DNA of 64,000 nucleotides from Helianthus annuus (GCF_002127325.2 NC_035433.2:90908033-90972032); one strand, 5' to 3'; positions 23,854 to 36,391 are shown, counted from the stretch's first letter. Notes: generated from the letters alone by a model not told the origin. Program-made: numbers and translations.

Positions 23854-26150
23854 TTTTTTTTTGAAAGGTAACTATTATTCACAAAGGCAAGCCCCCCAAA
23901 CACAAGGGCAGCCAACAACACAACAAAACCGATTACATCACAACAAAAGAAATCTAGTTTTCCCAAGAAACATCTCTATCCTTCGATCTATTACTATACC
24001 ACAAAAAACCAAGCGACTTAACGTTTTGAACGATGCTCGCAGCCGATCTTTGCTTATTAGAGAATCTTCTTTCGTTCCTAGCAATCCAAATGCACCACCA
24101 ACCCACCATAATGATGCCCTTGAGAATGTCCTTCGCTTTAGCGCCCAACCCGGAGAATTCATGAACATCAAGGAGGTCATTCAGCGAAAAAGCATAAATC
24201 GGACTGACGTTGCACCATCTACTGACACGATACCAAACCTCCGACGCCACCTCACACGAGCAAAAAAGATGTTCCGCCGTCTCTAATCCATCGCTGCACA
24301 TGACGCAATTTCCGTCTCCAAAAAAACAATTACGCTTTGTAAGAGCATCCAAAGTAGCTATCTAACCCATTTGGGCCCGCCAGACCAAGATGTTAACCTT
24401 CTTCGGCACCCACTTCGACCATTGCAAGACATAATTATTACTGAAATCGACATTGCTTCTAAGATACCTTTTAACCGCACCAACCGAGAAGGTGTTATCC
24501 TTACCGCCGATCCATTCCCACCTATCGCTGTTGCCGGAAAGCTTCACCGAATCCATAAGAACCAAAAACTCGTTCCATTCTCTCCATTCCTCAGCCGAGG
24601 CCGGGCTTCGAGACCATCCCCAGCTTCCCGTGAAGGCCTACAACGACCAATTGAACCTGGAAGCAACATAACAACTTTTTTCCGACTCCAGCCGGAAATT
24701 TCTCCTTAAGCGAGACATTACATACCCACGAATCGAGCCAGAACCTGATCGAGAGCGCATTACCAGGCAAGCCCTTGAAATTTTGAAACAACGAAACTCC
24801 TCCCACTTTAGTTTTAGAGCAGACAGTAACAATTCCTTTCCAAACACCATCAATATTTTTGTTCAGCGGAACCAAAGACCAACTTCTACTAGAAAAATGG
24901 ATGGAATCCACCACCTTTTTCCACAGAGCATTGCTGTCCTTTCGATATCTCCAGATCCATTTGTTCAGCAAAGCGATGTTAATGTCTTTAAGATCTAAAA
25001 GCCCAATACCTCCCTTATCGATAGGAGCCGACACCCGGTCCCAGGCGACCCAATGAAGCTTACGATCCGAGTTCCCACCACACCAAAGGAATCTCTTAAT
25101 CATCGCCTGAAGTTTATTAGCAACTGAAACAGGAACTTTAAACAGCGAAAAATAATAATTTGGTAAGCATTCATCACCCGACCACCAATAGACAACAAAG
25201 AGGCCTTCCAAATCGCCAAACGCGACTCAAAGATATCGAAGATAAAATTCCAATTTGAAACTCTACTCATCTTGCCCCCCACTAATATACCAAGATGAAA
25301 AAACGGGAGATTCCCCACAGAACAATTCAAAGCCGCCGCCATGTCTTCAACTTCCGAAACGGCCACTCCCACCCCGAAAAGACTGGATTTGTTCATATTG
25401 ATCTTCAAACCAGAACACATATAAAAACATCTTAACAACAACGCCACCTTTTTAATATTATTACTAGCCCATTCACCGACAAGCACACAATCATCCGCGT
25501 ATAAAAGATGAGAGAGCACCGGTCCCTCATTCGGAAGCTGGATACCCCTAAACGCCCCAACCCCACAAGCTTTCCTGATCATACTAGAAAAGGCCTCCAT
25601 AACTAATAAAAAGAGAAAAGGTGAAATCGGATCGCCCTAACGCATACCTTTCTAGCACGGGAACTCGAAGGTAGGCGACCCATTCACGAGAACCGAGGAA
25701 CGAGCCGATGAGAGGATGCCATGAATCCAAAGACACCATTCGGAGGAAAACCGAGCTGATTCATTATCGACGAAAGGAAATTCCAATTGACATTGTCGTA
25801 AGCCTTAGCAAAATCAATTTTGAATAAAAACAACTCAAAACCATTCTTCCTAGCCCACGCCAAAACTTCATTGAGGATGAGGGGACCGTCCAAAATGAGC
25901 CTATCCTTGAGAAAAGCCGATTGGTTTTTAGAAATAACCGACCCGATAACCACTTTGAGCCTATTAGCTAAAACTTTAGAGACAACTTTGTTAATAATTC
26001 CCACAAGGTTTATCGGGCGGAAATCGCTCAAATCACTGGGGTCTTTAACTTTGGGGATGAGGGTAATGAAGGAGGATGAACAACCCCTAGAGAAAGAACA
26101 TAACCTTTTGACGACCTTCGAAGTAGAGAAAGTGATGAGGAGGAAAAGGT
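23854..26150 (-). pseudogene. 5'-truncated L1-type LINE (ORF2 remnant)
   Basis: Reading from 26031 down to 23954 on the minus strand, consecutive broken frames encode the L1 reverse transcriptase. They include SDFRPINLVGIINKVVSKVL, QSAFLKDRLILDG and FKIDFAKAYDNVNW (a catalytic Asp region), then HLLYADDCVLVGEW, the YADD catalytic box near 25500. A thumb/connection region and the zf-RVT domain follow, with the Cys/His pattern CVMCSDGLETAEHLFCSC and ending near 23954. The endonuclease and ORF1 are missing and several frameshifts are present, so it is dead. Its 3' end is a 9-nt A run (T run 23854-23862 on the plus strand). The 5' limit is where similarity stops. Confidence 0.9.
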
Positions 26151-26187
26151 GAAATCAGAGTTAGAGTGGTGGTCTAACTCTGATTTC
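26151..26187. repeat. Perfect 15-bp inverted repeat (hairpin)
   Basis: GAAATCAGAGTTAGA (26151-26165) is followed by a 7-base spacer and its exact reverse complement (26173-26187). It sits at the apparent 5' edge of the truncated LINE. Confidence 0.9.
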
Positions 26188-26319
26188 ATTCTATCCCCAA
26201 AGTGGTGTTTCTCTGTATTCAAACAAATCCGAAAACCTTTTGATAAACTTCATATTAAACCCAATTAAATTTTCTCTAGATTTAACCCAATTAAATTTTC
26301 TATTAAATATTATCACGTG

Positions 26320-26860
26320 AGAGGAAAAGGTGAGGAGGAAAACGGGGTCTGGTGGTGATGGGGGCTACGGTGGTGAAGGGTACGTGGTTCTAGAAGGTGG
26401 TTGTAGATCGAAGGACTACGGTGGTCGAGATACGGTGTTTGAGGGTGGAGGGTGGTAATGGTGGTGAAGGGGCTATGACGGATGAGGGTGGGTGGTTGCA
26501 AATCTAGGGGTTGTTGGTGCGTGGTGGTGCTTAGTTTGCTACGTTGTTGGTGGTTGATGGGGGCTACAGTGGTGGAGGGTGGGTGATTGATGAGGGCTAC
26601 GGTGTTGGTGGTGGGTTCTACAATGGTTGGAATGGTGGTGATGTGGGCTACGGTGGTGGTGGGTGGGTAGCTGTAGATCTGGGGGCTACAGTGGTTGAGG
26701 GTGGGTGATGGAGGGTGGTAATGGTGGTGAAGGGGGCTACGACGTTTAAGGGTGGGTGGTTGCAGATCTGGTGGTGGAAAGTGGTGGTTGACGTTCGCGC
26801 TTATTGGTGGTGGTAAAGAGAGGTTGAGAAGGGGTCAGAGAGATAGAAAGATAGAGAGAC
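26320..26860. repeat. G-rich degenerate repeat region
   Basis: A strand-asymmetric, G-rich segment with recurring but irregular GGGCTACGGTGGT, GAGGGTGGGTG and GTTG(C/T)AGATCTG phrases. It resembles the interior of the foldback element at 14890-15220. No open frame is convincing. Confidence 0.75.
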
Positions 26861-26872
26861 AAAGGGGTTATA

Positions 26873-27351
<479 letters not shown>

Positions 27352-27545
27352 TTACTTTTTTTAATGACAATTTTGGATCACTGTTGGTCTATTGAATTAT
27401 CATCGTGTCACCAGCGGAGCCACTCGGTTATATCCATCTCTAGTAGGCAATAATACATATACACCAATTCAGGAGGAAACCCAATAAATTTGGAAAAAAC
27501 TCTTCTTGTGGGAATCGAATACAGGACCTAATGGTCTCTAAATCT
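27352..27545 (-). mobile_element. tRNA-derived SINE-like element, copy 2
   Basis: Second copy of the element at 16086-16300, in the same orientation. The B-box-like segment on the minus strand is altered (GTATTCGATTCCC). The far end has an A-rich tail on the minus strand (T run 27357-27362). Shared phrases include TGTGGGAATCGAA and GGAGGAAACC. Confidence 0.58.
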
Positions 27546-28286
27546 ATACACCAATTTACTCTTTACTTATTATGTTTATTTAATAAAGGGGACAGGGTTA
27601 TACTAGTTATTTTACAAAACATAACATAATTTTAGAGGGTGTTTGGGATTCATTTTGTAAATGACTTATTGCCTTTTTTCCAAAAGCCAATAAGTTAAAA
27701 AAAAAAAGAGTAAACTGTCATTTTGGTCCATGAGGTTTGGGCAGTTTTGCCACTTTAGTCCAAATCTCAAACCTTTTGCATCTGGGTCCCTATGGTTTAC
27801 GTTTTGTTGCCATTTTGGTCTAAAAAAGAAATCAGCTCATATTCCTCAAATTTAATCCTGATGTTTTGTCATTTTCCTTAGAGGTAAATTAGTCATTATG
27901 ATTTTATTATAACTTATTATTAATTAAAATAATTAAACTAAATAAAAGCTTTGACCTTCATCTTCATCTTCCCCAGGAATATCACCACCATCTTCCATCA
28001 ACTCAAACCCAATGAATCCTTATCCACCCCACCCCTACATAATTAAAGCTGTTTGGTAGACAAGTTCACCAACAAGGTAAAGAATATATCACATATGGCA
28101 CCAACAACTTAACAAAACGTTAAATTAAATAGTCCCCAATTCTACAGTCAATAACATAAAAACCCTAATTGATATTAATTTCACAAAAATACAGACACAT
28201 TTGCATCTTGTCCCCATGTCAATTAAATCATAAAACTAACTTCAAGATCGATACGTTTGTAATAGAATCGGAATAAAGACTAACCC

Positions 28287-28767
28287 TGTCACACCCCAAC
28301 CGATGGCGGAAACATCGGGGAATGTCACTGAGCGAAACAGATTGTCCAGAAGTTTCCATAACAACTATCATTACCAGTTATTCAAAGCATCACGTCCCAT
28401 ACCATGACATAAAAGATAATATAACTATTACAGACAAAATCTAGTCAAATTGTTCTGTTCCGACAACTCAGATTTCAATATAGACAATTCGTTTATTGGT
28501 TTCTAGACCTTTCCTAGCCTCGATTTCACAGCAAGCCAAGCAATAAGACATCTTAAGCACCTGCCACATACGTTAAAGTAAAAGTCAATACACATAGTGT
28601 AAAGGTGAGCATACAAGTTTAATAGATATAATAGAGTTCAAAATCGATTACGCATAGCCAGCACATACATAGTGTGAAATGAAGCACGTTAGTTAGCGAC
28701 ATGAACCTATCGATACCAATGACTGCGGGTTGACTGCCCAAGGCAGTTCGTAATACACACTCACCAC
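28287..28767 (-). repeat. 3' LTR fragment (terminal 480 bp)
   Basis: About 95% identical by eye to 30154-30636. Both start TGTCACACCCCAAC on the plus strand, and similarity stops abruptly after ACACTCACCACTG. Confidence 0.9.
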
Positions 28768-29416
28768 TGCCCGTACTTACATCACTACTAGACTACTAGA
28801 CTACTTAACACTGTCCTCGGTTTGGGAAGGACGCCAGTGCTAAACCTACGTACTTGCTACGTACTGTCCTTGGTTAGGGAAGGGCACTTACGTAAACTTA
28901 TACTTATCATTGTCCACGGATTGGGAAGGACACTTATAGATACAACTAGTCTAGTACATACGACATGGGAAGCCCCCACTTATTACTGTAAAGGTTTGGG
29001 AACAAGGGTACTGGGTAAACGCATGGTTAAAAACGAACTTACGATTTCTGAACGAACTCATTTACTGAACAATCAACTGTGAACTCGCTCAACTTTGTTG
29101 TTGACTCTTTGTTACATGCCTTGCAGGACGTTAGGTACTCATGAAGCTTGCACTGAGAGGCGCAGTCGTTGTGGGACATGGACAGTGGATGCCATGTTAA
29201 AAACATTATGACATTTTGAACTTGTTACTTATGTTTGGGTTTTCACAATTATGCTTCCGCTAAACACTTAACTATGTTTTGTTTTGAACACCTTTTATAT
29301 TGATGGGTTGAACTTTATTTAATACTTGCAATGTTCAATATGATTGATGGCTTGATCCTGGTCATGTCACGCCTCCAAGCGGTGATACTCCGCGTGTGGA
29401 TTTTGGGGGTGTGACA
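28768..29416 (+). repeat. Foreign LTR 3' fragment, inverted relative to its host
   Basis: The plus strand ends GTGTGGATTTTGGGGGTGTGACAG, the terminus of a large Ty3/gypsy LTR in plus orientation, while the surrounding element is on the minus strand. It has three copies of a GTCC(T/A)(C/T)GG(T/A)TTGGGAAGGAC-like phrase (28813-28930). No start of this LTR is present. Confidence 0.65.
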
Positions 29417-30137
29417 GAAAAGCGAATAAATCACCAAAAATCGTAACACATAAACAGATGAATCACATAAAACGCATAAAATCGACAAATATCAGAGTCG
29501 ACAGTAGCGATCTCAGAATCGAGATACATAAAAAATCGAGAGATAGATTGTCTGCGGCTGTTAGACGTCGACTACCCAAAGTGATTCGACTATTCACAAG
29601 GACCTGCAGTACACACTTCGACCTTCGGGACTGTGCTCTCGCCTCGAATCTGGGCGAATGACACGCATCCTTCTAGCTACATTGTGACTTCAAGTCGTTG
29701 GAGTCCGTCGAGACTTTGGTGAGAGTTTTGTAAAACAAAAATAGGGCGGATAAGTCGTCAAGGTTCGGGTGTCACCCCTGACTTAACAACCTTGTTCCTA
29801 TTTTGATAAAATGGAGACGAAAATCTGCGTTAAAGTACGGATTTCACTCCTGATTCAACGCAAATTCTTGTGTTTATAGATAAAAATGCGGGTCGAACAA
29901 GCAATTTAGTCGAGAGTTTGCGGTTTTCACACCTAATCTCGACCTAATCGCTCGTTCATTTTCGAAAATTAGTGTGCAGTGATAGTGTAGCGAGAATAGC
30001 GAGATATAGCAAGTAAGCTCGTACAATTCCCCTAAGGGTATGCACAAGTCGGTCTGTTGGTACCTAACTATAGACTAGGTCGTTTCTAAGACATCGACCC
30101 GGACTAGGTCGAGTCTCGTCTAATTCCCTATAGTTAT

Positions 30138-30150
30138 GGCTCTGATACCA
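30138..30150 (-). other. Primer-binding site (initiator tRNA-Met)
   Basis: On the minus strand the site reads TGGTATCAGAGCC, three bases after the LTR end. It pairs with the 3' end of plant initiator methionine tRNA, as in most Ty3/gypsy elements. Confidence 0.93.
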
Positions 30151-30153
30151 ATC

Positions 30154-33100
30154 TGTCACACCCCAACTGATGGCGGAAACATCGGGGCATGGCACTGAGC
30201 GAAACAGATTATCCGGAAGTTTCCATAACAACTATCATTACCAGTTATTTAAAGCATCACGTCCCATACCATGACATAAAAGATAACATAATTATTACAG
30301 ACAAAATCTAGTCAAATTGTTCTGTTCCGACAACTCAGATTTCAATACAGACAATTCGTTTATTGGTTTCTAGACCTTTCCTAGCCTCGATTTCACAGCA
30401 AGCCAAGCAATATAACATCTTAAGCACCTGCCACATACGTTAAAGTAAAAGTCAATACACATAGTGTAAAGGTGAGCATACAAGTTTAATAGATATAATA
30501 GAGTTCGAAATCTATTACGCATAACCAGCACGTACATAGTGTGAAATGAAACACGTTAGTTATTGACATGAACCTATCGATACCAATGACTGCGGGTTGA
30601 CTGCCCAAGGCAGTTCATAATACACACTCACCACTGTGAGCCATGTAACAAATTGTCCTTAACAACCCCTGAGTGAACAGGTGCTGAGTCCAAACTAATA
30701 GTACTATCGTTGCTAAGGCATGTAGACAACATTCCATGTGTAAACATAACAAACAAGCATTCATTAAGTCACGTATAACATGCGGTAACGGTTAGCGTTA
30801 AAGTACTGCGTAGTGTGTTCGATGTGATTTAGAATAAGTAACGTATGTAAGACCCAAAAGTTCGTAAATCAAAAAGGGATCGAGTATACTCACAGCGATG
30901 ATGGATTGAAGGGAGCGCTAGAGTGAGATTAGCCTGATCAGAACGATAGCATAACGATAAGTGATACGTAAATCGGTGAGAGGTGTCAGTGGCTCGGACG
31001 GTAATCCGATCGGATGGCAATCCGATCGGGTAGCCGGCCGATGGGGTGACAATCCGATCGGACGGTCATCCGATCGGGTGACCTTTCGAGTGGATTGTTA
31101 CTTCGTCTGGGAAGGATGTGTTTGTGTATGATGGCTGGTCTTTTGAAGTTTTCGTTGTAGCATTTTGAAAACATAGAAGTATCTCTACCTTTCAGGTCGG
31201 TCGATCGAACGATCGTTCGATCGGGCGATGATCCGATTGGTGGATACTTAGTGAGAACAAGTTCACAACAGTTTGTCACTCGATCGGGTTGTAGTACGAT
31301 CGGGTGACATTCTGTACAGACATGTTGAAAATTCTTTAAGTACAGTAGAAACTCTATAAAATAATACATTTAGGACCACCAAAAGTTATTAATTAAAAGT
31401 GTTATTAATTAATCGATAAATTAATAATTATTAATTTATATATTAATTAATATTTTATTAATTTATAGTAGAATACTTAGTTTACAAACACCTTTCAAGC
31501 TTCCACTTAATTATTGTATACAATGCATGTATATCAAATGAACGGTCCAATTTGAAAGAAACCTTCAATCTCCCACCTTATTATGCTTCTTGTGTTCAGT
31601 GTATCACTTTATGGACATTAAAAATATTTTCTATATAAATACAAGATCAAAATAGGTTAACACAAACAAATCATACACACAACATGGCTTCCCATCTTAA
31701 AGGTGTGAAAAAAAACAACAATGACAGACGAGATTCGAAATGCATTATGCAAGCACAACAAGGATAATCCAAGTCTCACTTAAAAGCAATTGCAAGAATG
31801 GGTTCATAACAAGGAATTATTAATTAATATTTTATATGGGGTCTAAAGAAATTATCAAAAATGTATTATCTTATAATTTTAGCGAATTATTAATTTAGCA
31901 CCCTATCCCCGAGTCGGGATCGGCAAAAAATATTATCTTAGAGAGTTTATTAAATAATCGAGTATTAATTTATCGAGTTTCTACTGTATTGAAGTCAAAA
32001 CATCACATGGTCGAATGGTAATCAGATTGGGTGGCAATCCGATCGTACAGCAAGTCGTTCAATGTTTAAACCTCAAAAGTTGAAATAATAGTTAAGTGTG
32101 GGACCCAAGGTGCAAGCCGATCGGGTGGCAACCCGAGCGGGTGGCAACCCGAGCGGGTGGCAACCCGAGCGGGTGGCAATCCGATCGGACGGCAATCCAT
32201 CCTGGTCGACCTGATCATCTTATACTTGGTTGTTTTGATAGTTTTGTAGTTGCATCGAGACGGTGTGACAACGTGCTAATCAACAGAACCCCATTTGACC
32301 CCAGTGACCCGATCGAACAGGAATCACCCAAGTTCAACCAGTTAACCGGTTCAAGACGGTTGTTCTTGGTTAACCCGAAATCGGTGGTCTCGTGGATAGA
32401 ATCCAGAACTTGAACCAACACAACACTAAGAATGAGTAGAGGTCAGAACAAGATCCGATTTCATCGGTTTTGAGTGCATTGAGTGTAAAAGAGTTGAAAG
32501 AAAGTTAAAAACCATATTTCAATCCTTTTTCACCATGAATATGTTCAGATCTATGCAATATCTTTGTTTATTTGTGTGGAAATCGTTCAGATCTAAGTTG
32601 TTCTTGGTGGATTGAAGCGAAAACATAAAGTTCATAAGAACACCATGATGACATCATCCTAGAACACCTCAAATCTAGTGATTTCACGGTTACAAGTTAA
32701 GATTCAAAAGATAGAAAGGTGTAGGAGAGCGTGTAGATCAAGAAAGTACAAGATTTAGGTTGAGTACTTACAAGAATCACGAGAAATCTGAAGAAAAGTG
32801 GGCAAGAAGCGCTTGTCGGACGAGAGGTGCAGAAAAGGTAAGTTTGTGATGTTGACAGGGGTATTTATAGGGTTTCCATAAAAGGAAAAGGAGTAAGGTG
32901 GCTGGTCGATCGGGTGGTAGCCCGATCGGGTGACAGCTCGATCGAGGGGCACCTCGATCGGGTGGCAGCTCGGTCGGCTGGCCACTCGATTGGAGTGATT
33001 TGCGCGACGAGTTTTGCAGTTTCGATTCGTGTGTTGAGCGTTGCGATGCGATAGAGTTCCCTATTTCAATTACTTTTAATCCCAACTACTATATCTAACA

Positions 33101-33501
33101 TACAATCATCCTAAATAACTTGCGTTTAGCGTTTGCGATTGAGTTTCGATTGCGTTTCGATTAATGACCACACATAAACATAAATAAACATGCAAAAGTA
33201 ACACATAAAAGCACACACACACGTAAAATAATATCCAGAATGCGTAATTCGAGTTGCGAGTGCGATTGCGATAAGCGATAAAGCAATAAAATAAGCGATA
33301 CACATCGATAAATAGCGATAAAACTTCGTAATATATACTCCACATAATACAACTAACGTAAATGCATAAAAAGACTATCTACAAGTCAAAGAAGTCAAAA
33401 CATGAATTGAGCAAGGAGAGACAGATCACAATTAGCAATCTTTTCTTCTTTTGACTTCAATCTTGACTTTGACTTTGACTTTCGAAACACGGGGTGTTAC
33501 A
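30154..33501 (-). repeat. 5' LTR, 3.35 kb (includes a pogo-like insertion)
   Basis: Complete LTR with TGTAACACC...GGTGTGACA ends on the minus strand. It includes GATCGG/CCGATC-rich imperfect repeats (about 31005-31090, 31195-31310, 32025-32200 and 32900-33000), which also occur in the related LTR at 62704-64000. Without the pogo-like insertion the LTR is about 2.7 kb. Confidence 0.85.
31343..31986 (+). mobile_element. pogo-like (Lemi/Emigrant-type) element
   Basis: The ends CAGTAGAAACTC and GAGTTTCTACTG are inverted repeats flanked by TA on both sides (31341-31342 and 31987-31988), the Tc1/mariner duplication. Tips of this form are known from plant pogo elements (Lemi1, Emigrant). At about 31684-31830 the plus strand keeps the start of a transposase: an ATG followed, after a one-base frameshift in an A run, by a CENP-B-type helix-turn-helix motif (NALCKHNKDNPSLT, then a stop, then KQLQEWVHNKEL). 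The DDE domain is deleted. Confidence 0.85.
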
Positions 33502-34387
33502 AACCCCATGAGTGCAATAAGTTGAAAGATAAAATAGCTGATTGATCAAAAACTTTGCATCTAAAGATCACAAACCCAGATCATCGTATGAACGAATCAA
33601 TTTTTGGAGAATGAATTGGGTGAGATGTGAACACTATGACCTGCAAAATCAACGTACACACAAATCAAGGTATGAAATTGAAGCTTTGATCGAATTATTA
33701 ATGATGGGTTGTGGAGATTTGGATGATCAGTTGGTGAAATTAGTGATTGTATTGTATCGAAATCGAATCAGGAGAGATATTAGAGACCTCTGGTTGCGAT
33801 GGTTTTCGATGGGGTTTTTTGAAGGATTCATTGGGTTTGAGTTGATATAAGATGGTGGTGATGCTCCTGGGGAAGATGAAGATGAAGGTCAAAGCTTTTA
33901 TTTAGTTTAATTATTTTAATTAATTATAATAACTAATTTACCTATAAGGAAAATGACAAAATATCAGGATTAAATTTGAGGAATATGAGCTGATTTTATT
34001 TTTGAACCAAAATGACAATAAAACTGAAACCACAGGGACCCAGATGCTAAAGGTTTGAGATTTGGACTAAAGTGGCAAAACTGTCCAAACCTCAGGGACC
34101 AAAATGGCAATAATAAAAATGTTTTTTTTTTTTTGGCTTTTTGAGAAGAAGTAAAAGAGTTGTTTTTTCAAAAGCCGCAAAAACCTGGCTTTTTAAATGA
34201 TTTTTAACTTTTTGAACATAAAATTACCAATATAACCTCACCGTTAAAAATAACAACTAAACATGAAAATTCATCGTATCATTTTTAGTCAATTTAATTT
34301 ACTTTTTCCATCACAAAAGCTAATCCAAACACCTTTTTAAAAACAATTTTTAAAAATGTTATAAGTTAATAAGCATTTTTAACAAAA

Positions 34388-34529
34388 ATCACTTTTAGAG
34401 TTAAATATGTAATGGATAAATGAAATGCTAAAACTTGTAATTTTAAAGCATTTCAAAAATCACTTTTAGAGTTAAATATGTAATGGATAAATGAAATGCT
34501 AAAACTTGTAATTTTAAAGCATTTTTAAA
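34388..34529. repeat. Tandem duplication, 71-bp unit
   Basis: Two copies begin ATCACTTTTAGAGTTAAATA at 34388 and 34459 and are essentially identical. Confidence 0.9.
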
Positions 34530-35520
34530 ACTTAGAAAAAAAAAAGAAAAAAACCTTTTGTCTTCAATAAAACATTAATTTTAAAACTTGTAATTCATCA
34601 ATAAAATCATTGAATCAGTATATTATATATTGTATTCATAATCAATGTAGTCCATGTGTGCGTAACACACCCCATTACAAATCCTACATAACTATTATAA
34701 AACTGTGATATTTTTAACATTTAATAGACCAAGAGTGGCCTATTTATTTTACTCATTTTTTTAATCTTTTTTTATTTTTCAGGATACAAGGTTTCAAGAA
34801 GTTTCTATCACGGCCACTATTCGCATCATCTTCTTTCGTCAAATACCAGTATTTTCAATGAATGCAGCCCATGGTTTCGATCTTGCATGCCAATACAACT
34901 TGTTCTCCATAAAGAAAAGAAAGAATAACATTTTATTATTTTAAAACAAAAGGTTATATTAATAAAGTGGAAACTCAATCTTTTAGCTTTGTGCAACAAT
35001 TTAAGAAAAAAAAAAAAAAGTTACCACGGTTTCACCTTTTTACCTAAATTTAGACTTACCCAAAAATGAGCATGAGTTTGCTAAACACTTCTCTAAAGTT
35101 TTTAACAAATAGTCTGTATTTAAACAACTTTAACGGCCAAAAAAGCCTCCAAATGTGCTACTGGCGAAATTCACCACATCAGGATATACTCGTATCCGAA
35201 CCAGGGATAACCCTCACATAGGGCTGAAGCCCATGAACACTCGCCCGAAGGCACGACAGTGTGTTAGACAAAACTCGCTTAGCTCAAGGATCTAACTAGC
35301 GATCGCCGCATACTCGCCTAGTCTCTCATCATCACCGAGTGCTGTCGAAACTAAATCCTGAGGACAAGAATCGAGATTGGACCACTTAGAATACTATGTC
35401 TCTCCCTTATCACTCCACCACCAGTTTAGCATCAATACTACTTCGTGTAATAAACTAGTAAACAAACTAAAGTTAAGTTTGATTTGAAGTAACTATATTT
35501 GCTCTACATCATAATAATAT

Positions 35521-35668
35521 GCAGGGTGGATAGACGTACACTTATAGTGATTTACCATAACAAACAAATGAATAGAAAATTCACTTTGCAATATGCAGGG
35601 TGGATAGACGTACACTTATAGTGATTTACCATAACAAACAAATGAATAGAAAATTCACTTTGCTATAC
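35521..35668. repeat. Tandem duplication, 74-bp unit
   Basis: Two identical copies begin GCAGGGTGGATAGACGTACA at 35521 and 35595. Confidence 0.92.
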
Positions 35669-36391
35669 CCTAAATTATCACATGTAAACTCATCAATATT
35701 TTTTTTATTTTTACATATGATTGAGTTGTACAATAGCCAATGATTCTTCAACGGCCACTTGAAAGTTGAAATCATAAATAGTTAAACACTTTACAAACCT
35801 TTTCTTTACGTAAACAGTCATAATCAGAGATATAATTTATTTTCGTAATTTCTAATTTTAAAATCCTATTAGACTTTACAGCTTTTAAAATTAGAAAAGC
35901 AAGTGTATCTTTTTGATAAGTGTATCTTTATAGATTTCCGTGATTTGATAAGTGTTCCCCGTAAGATTCATTGTATTTGATTTAACAAAAATAATATTAG
36001 CTTATAAATATGTCCAAAAAAAGATTGTGTCACAACGAAATAAAAAATGAAATTAAAAGAGAGAAGATATACGAAATATTTCTTAAACAATGAATTACTA
36101 GACTTTATTTAGGGTGAGAGGGGCGTATGCGGGGAGGGGATCGGTGAAGGTTTGCCGAGCATTAACACCGTCGCCTACCTCCCTCCCCTTCGGTGAAACC
36201 CCAAATCTCTGTGACTACTCACCGATGTACAAAGGACCGTTGTGATGCTTTTTTTGACCGTTGGAAAGTTCTTACGGCTACATGTCGTTCAAAAAAAATT
36301 GTTTTCTATTTAAACCACCATTTTCCAATTCATTGTTCTCACAACTTTAAAACACCACTCACTCGCAACCTACATAAATCTATTTTTGAAT

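Larger units (their letters stand above)
28287..33501 (-). mobile_element. Chimeric, coding-deleted Ty3/gypsy element
   Basis: Exact 5-bp target duplications, AACCC, lie at 28282-28286 and 33502-33506 and bound the whole block. On the minus strand the 5' LTR runs 33501 to 30154, starting TGTAACACCCCGTG and ending GGTGTGACA. It is followed by a primer-binding site complementary to initiator tRNA-Met (30150-30138) and about 720 bp of leader. There is no gag or pol. The 3' side keeps only the last 480 bp of the LTR (28287-28767), next to a piece of another LTR in opposite orientation (28768-29416). It cannot encode its own movement. Confidence 0.85.
27718..34112. mobile_element. Foldback element with about 300-bp arms, split by an LTR element
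   Basis: The left arm (27718-28022) runs from TGTCATTTTGGTCC through GGGCAGTTTTGCCACTTTAG, AAAGCTTTGACCTTCATCTT and CAACTCAAACCCAATGAATC. The right arm (33815-34112) is its reverse complement with minor changes. The sequence between the arms was about 0.5 kb before the Ty3/gypsy insertion (28287-33501). No transposase is present. The tips resemble the MULE-type foldbacks elsewhere in the window, but I found no 9-bp duplication. Confidence 0.82.
27635..34335. mobile_element. Outer MITE with GGTGTTTGG ends, split by insertions
   Basis: The left end GAGGGTGTTTGGGATT (about 27635) and the right end AATCCAAACACC (about 34322-34333) form an inverted pair of the kind common in plant MITEs. Both margins carry AAAAGCCA/TGGCTTTT phrases in opposite orientation. 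Everything between about 27718 and 34112 is a later insertion. Limits are approximate and no duplication was verified. Confidence 0.55.
34336..36111. other. Non-coding stretch
   Basis: Contains two local duplications listed separately. A moderately GC-rich block (35160-35400) with CGAACCAGGGATAACC and CCATGAACACTCGCC phrases looks repeat-derived but of unknown class. No gene recognised. Confidence 0.5.

Noticed and set aside
24371..24709. Plus-strand open frames across 23819-25056
   Set aside because: They are antisense shadows of the LINE reverse transcriptase and zf-RVT coding on the minus strand.
31000..33000. Palindromic CCGATCGG words as a possible regulatory operator array
   Set aside because: They lie within a Ty3/gypsy LTR and recur in the related LTR at 63590-63920, so they are family sequence and not a host control region.
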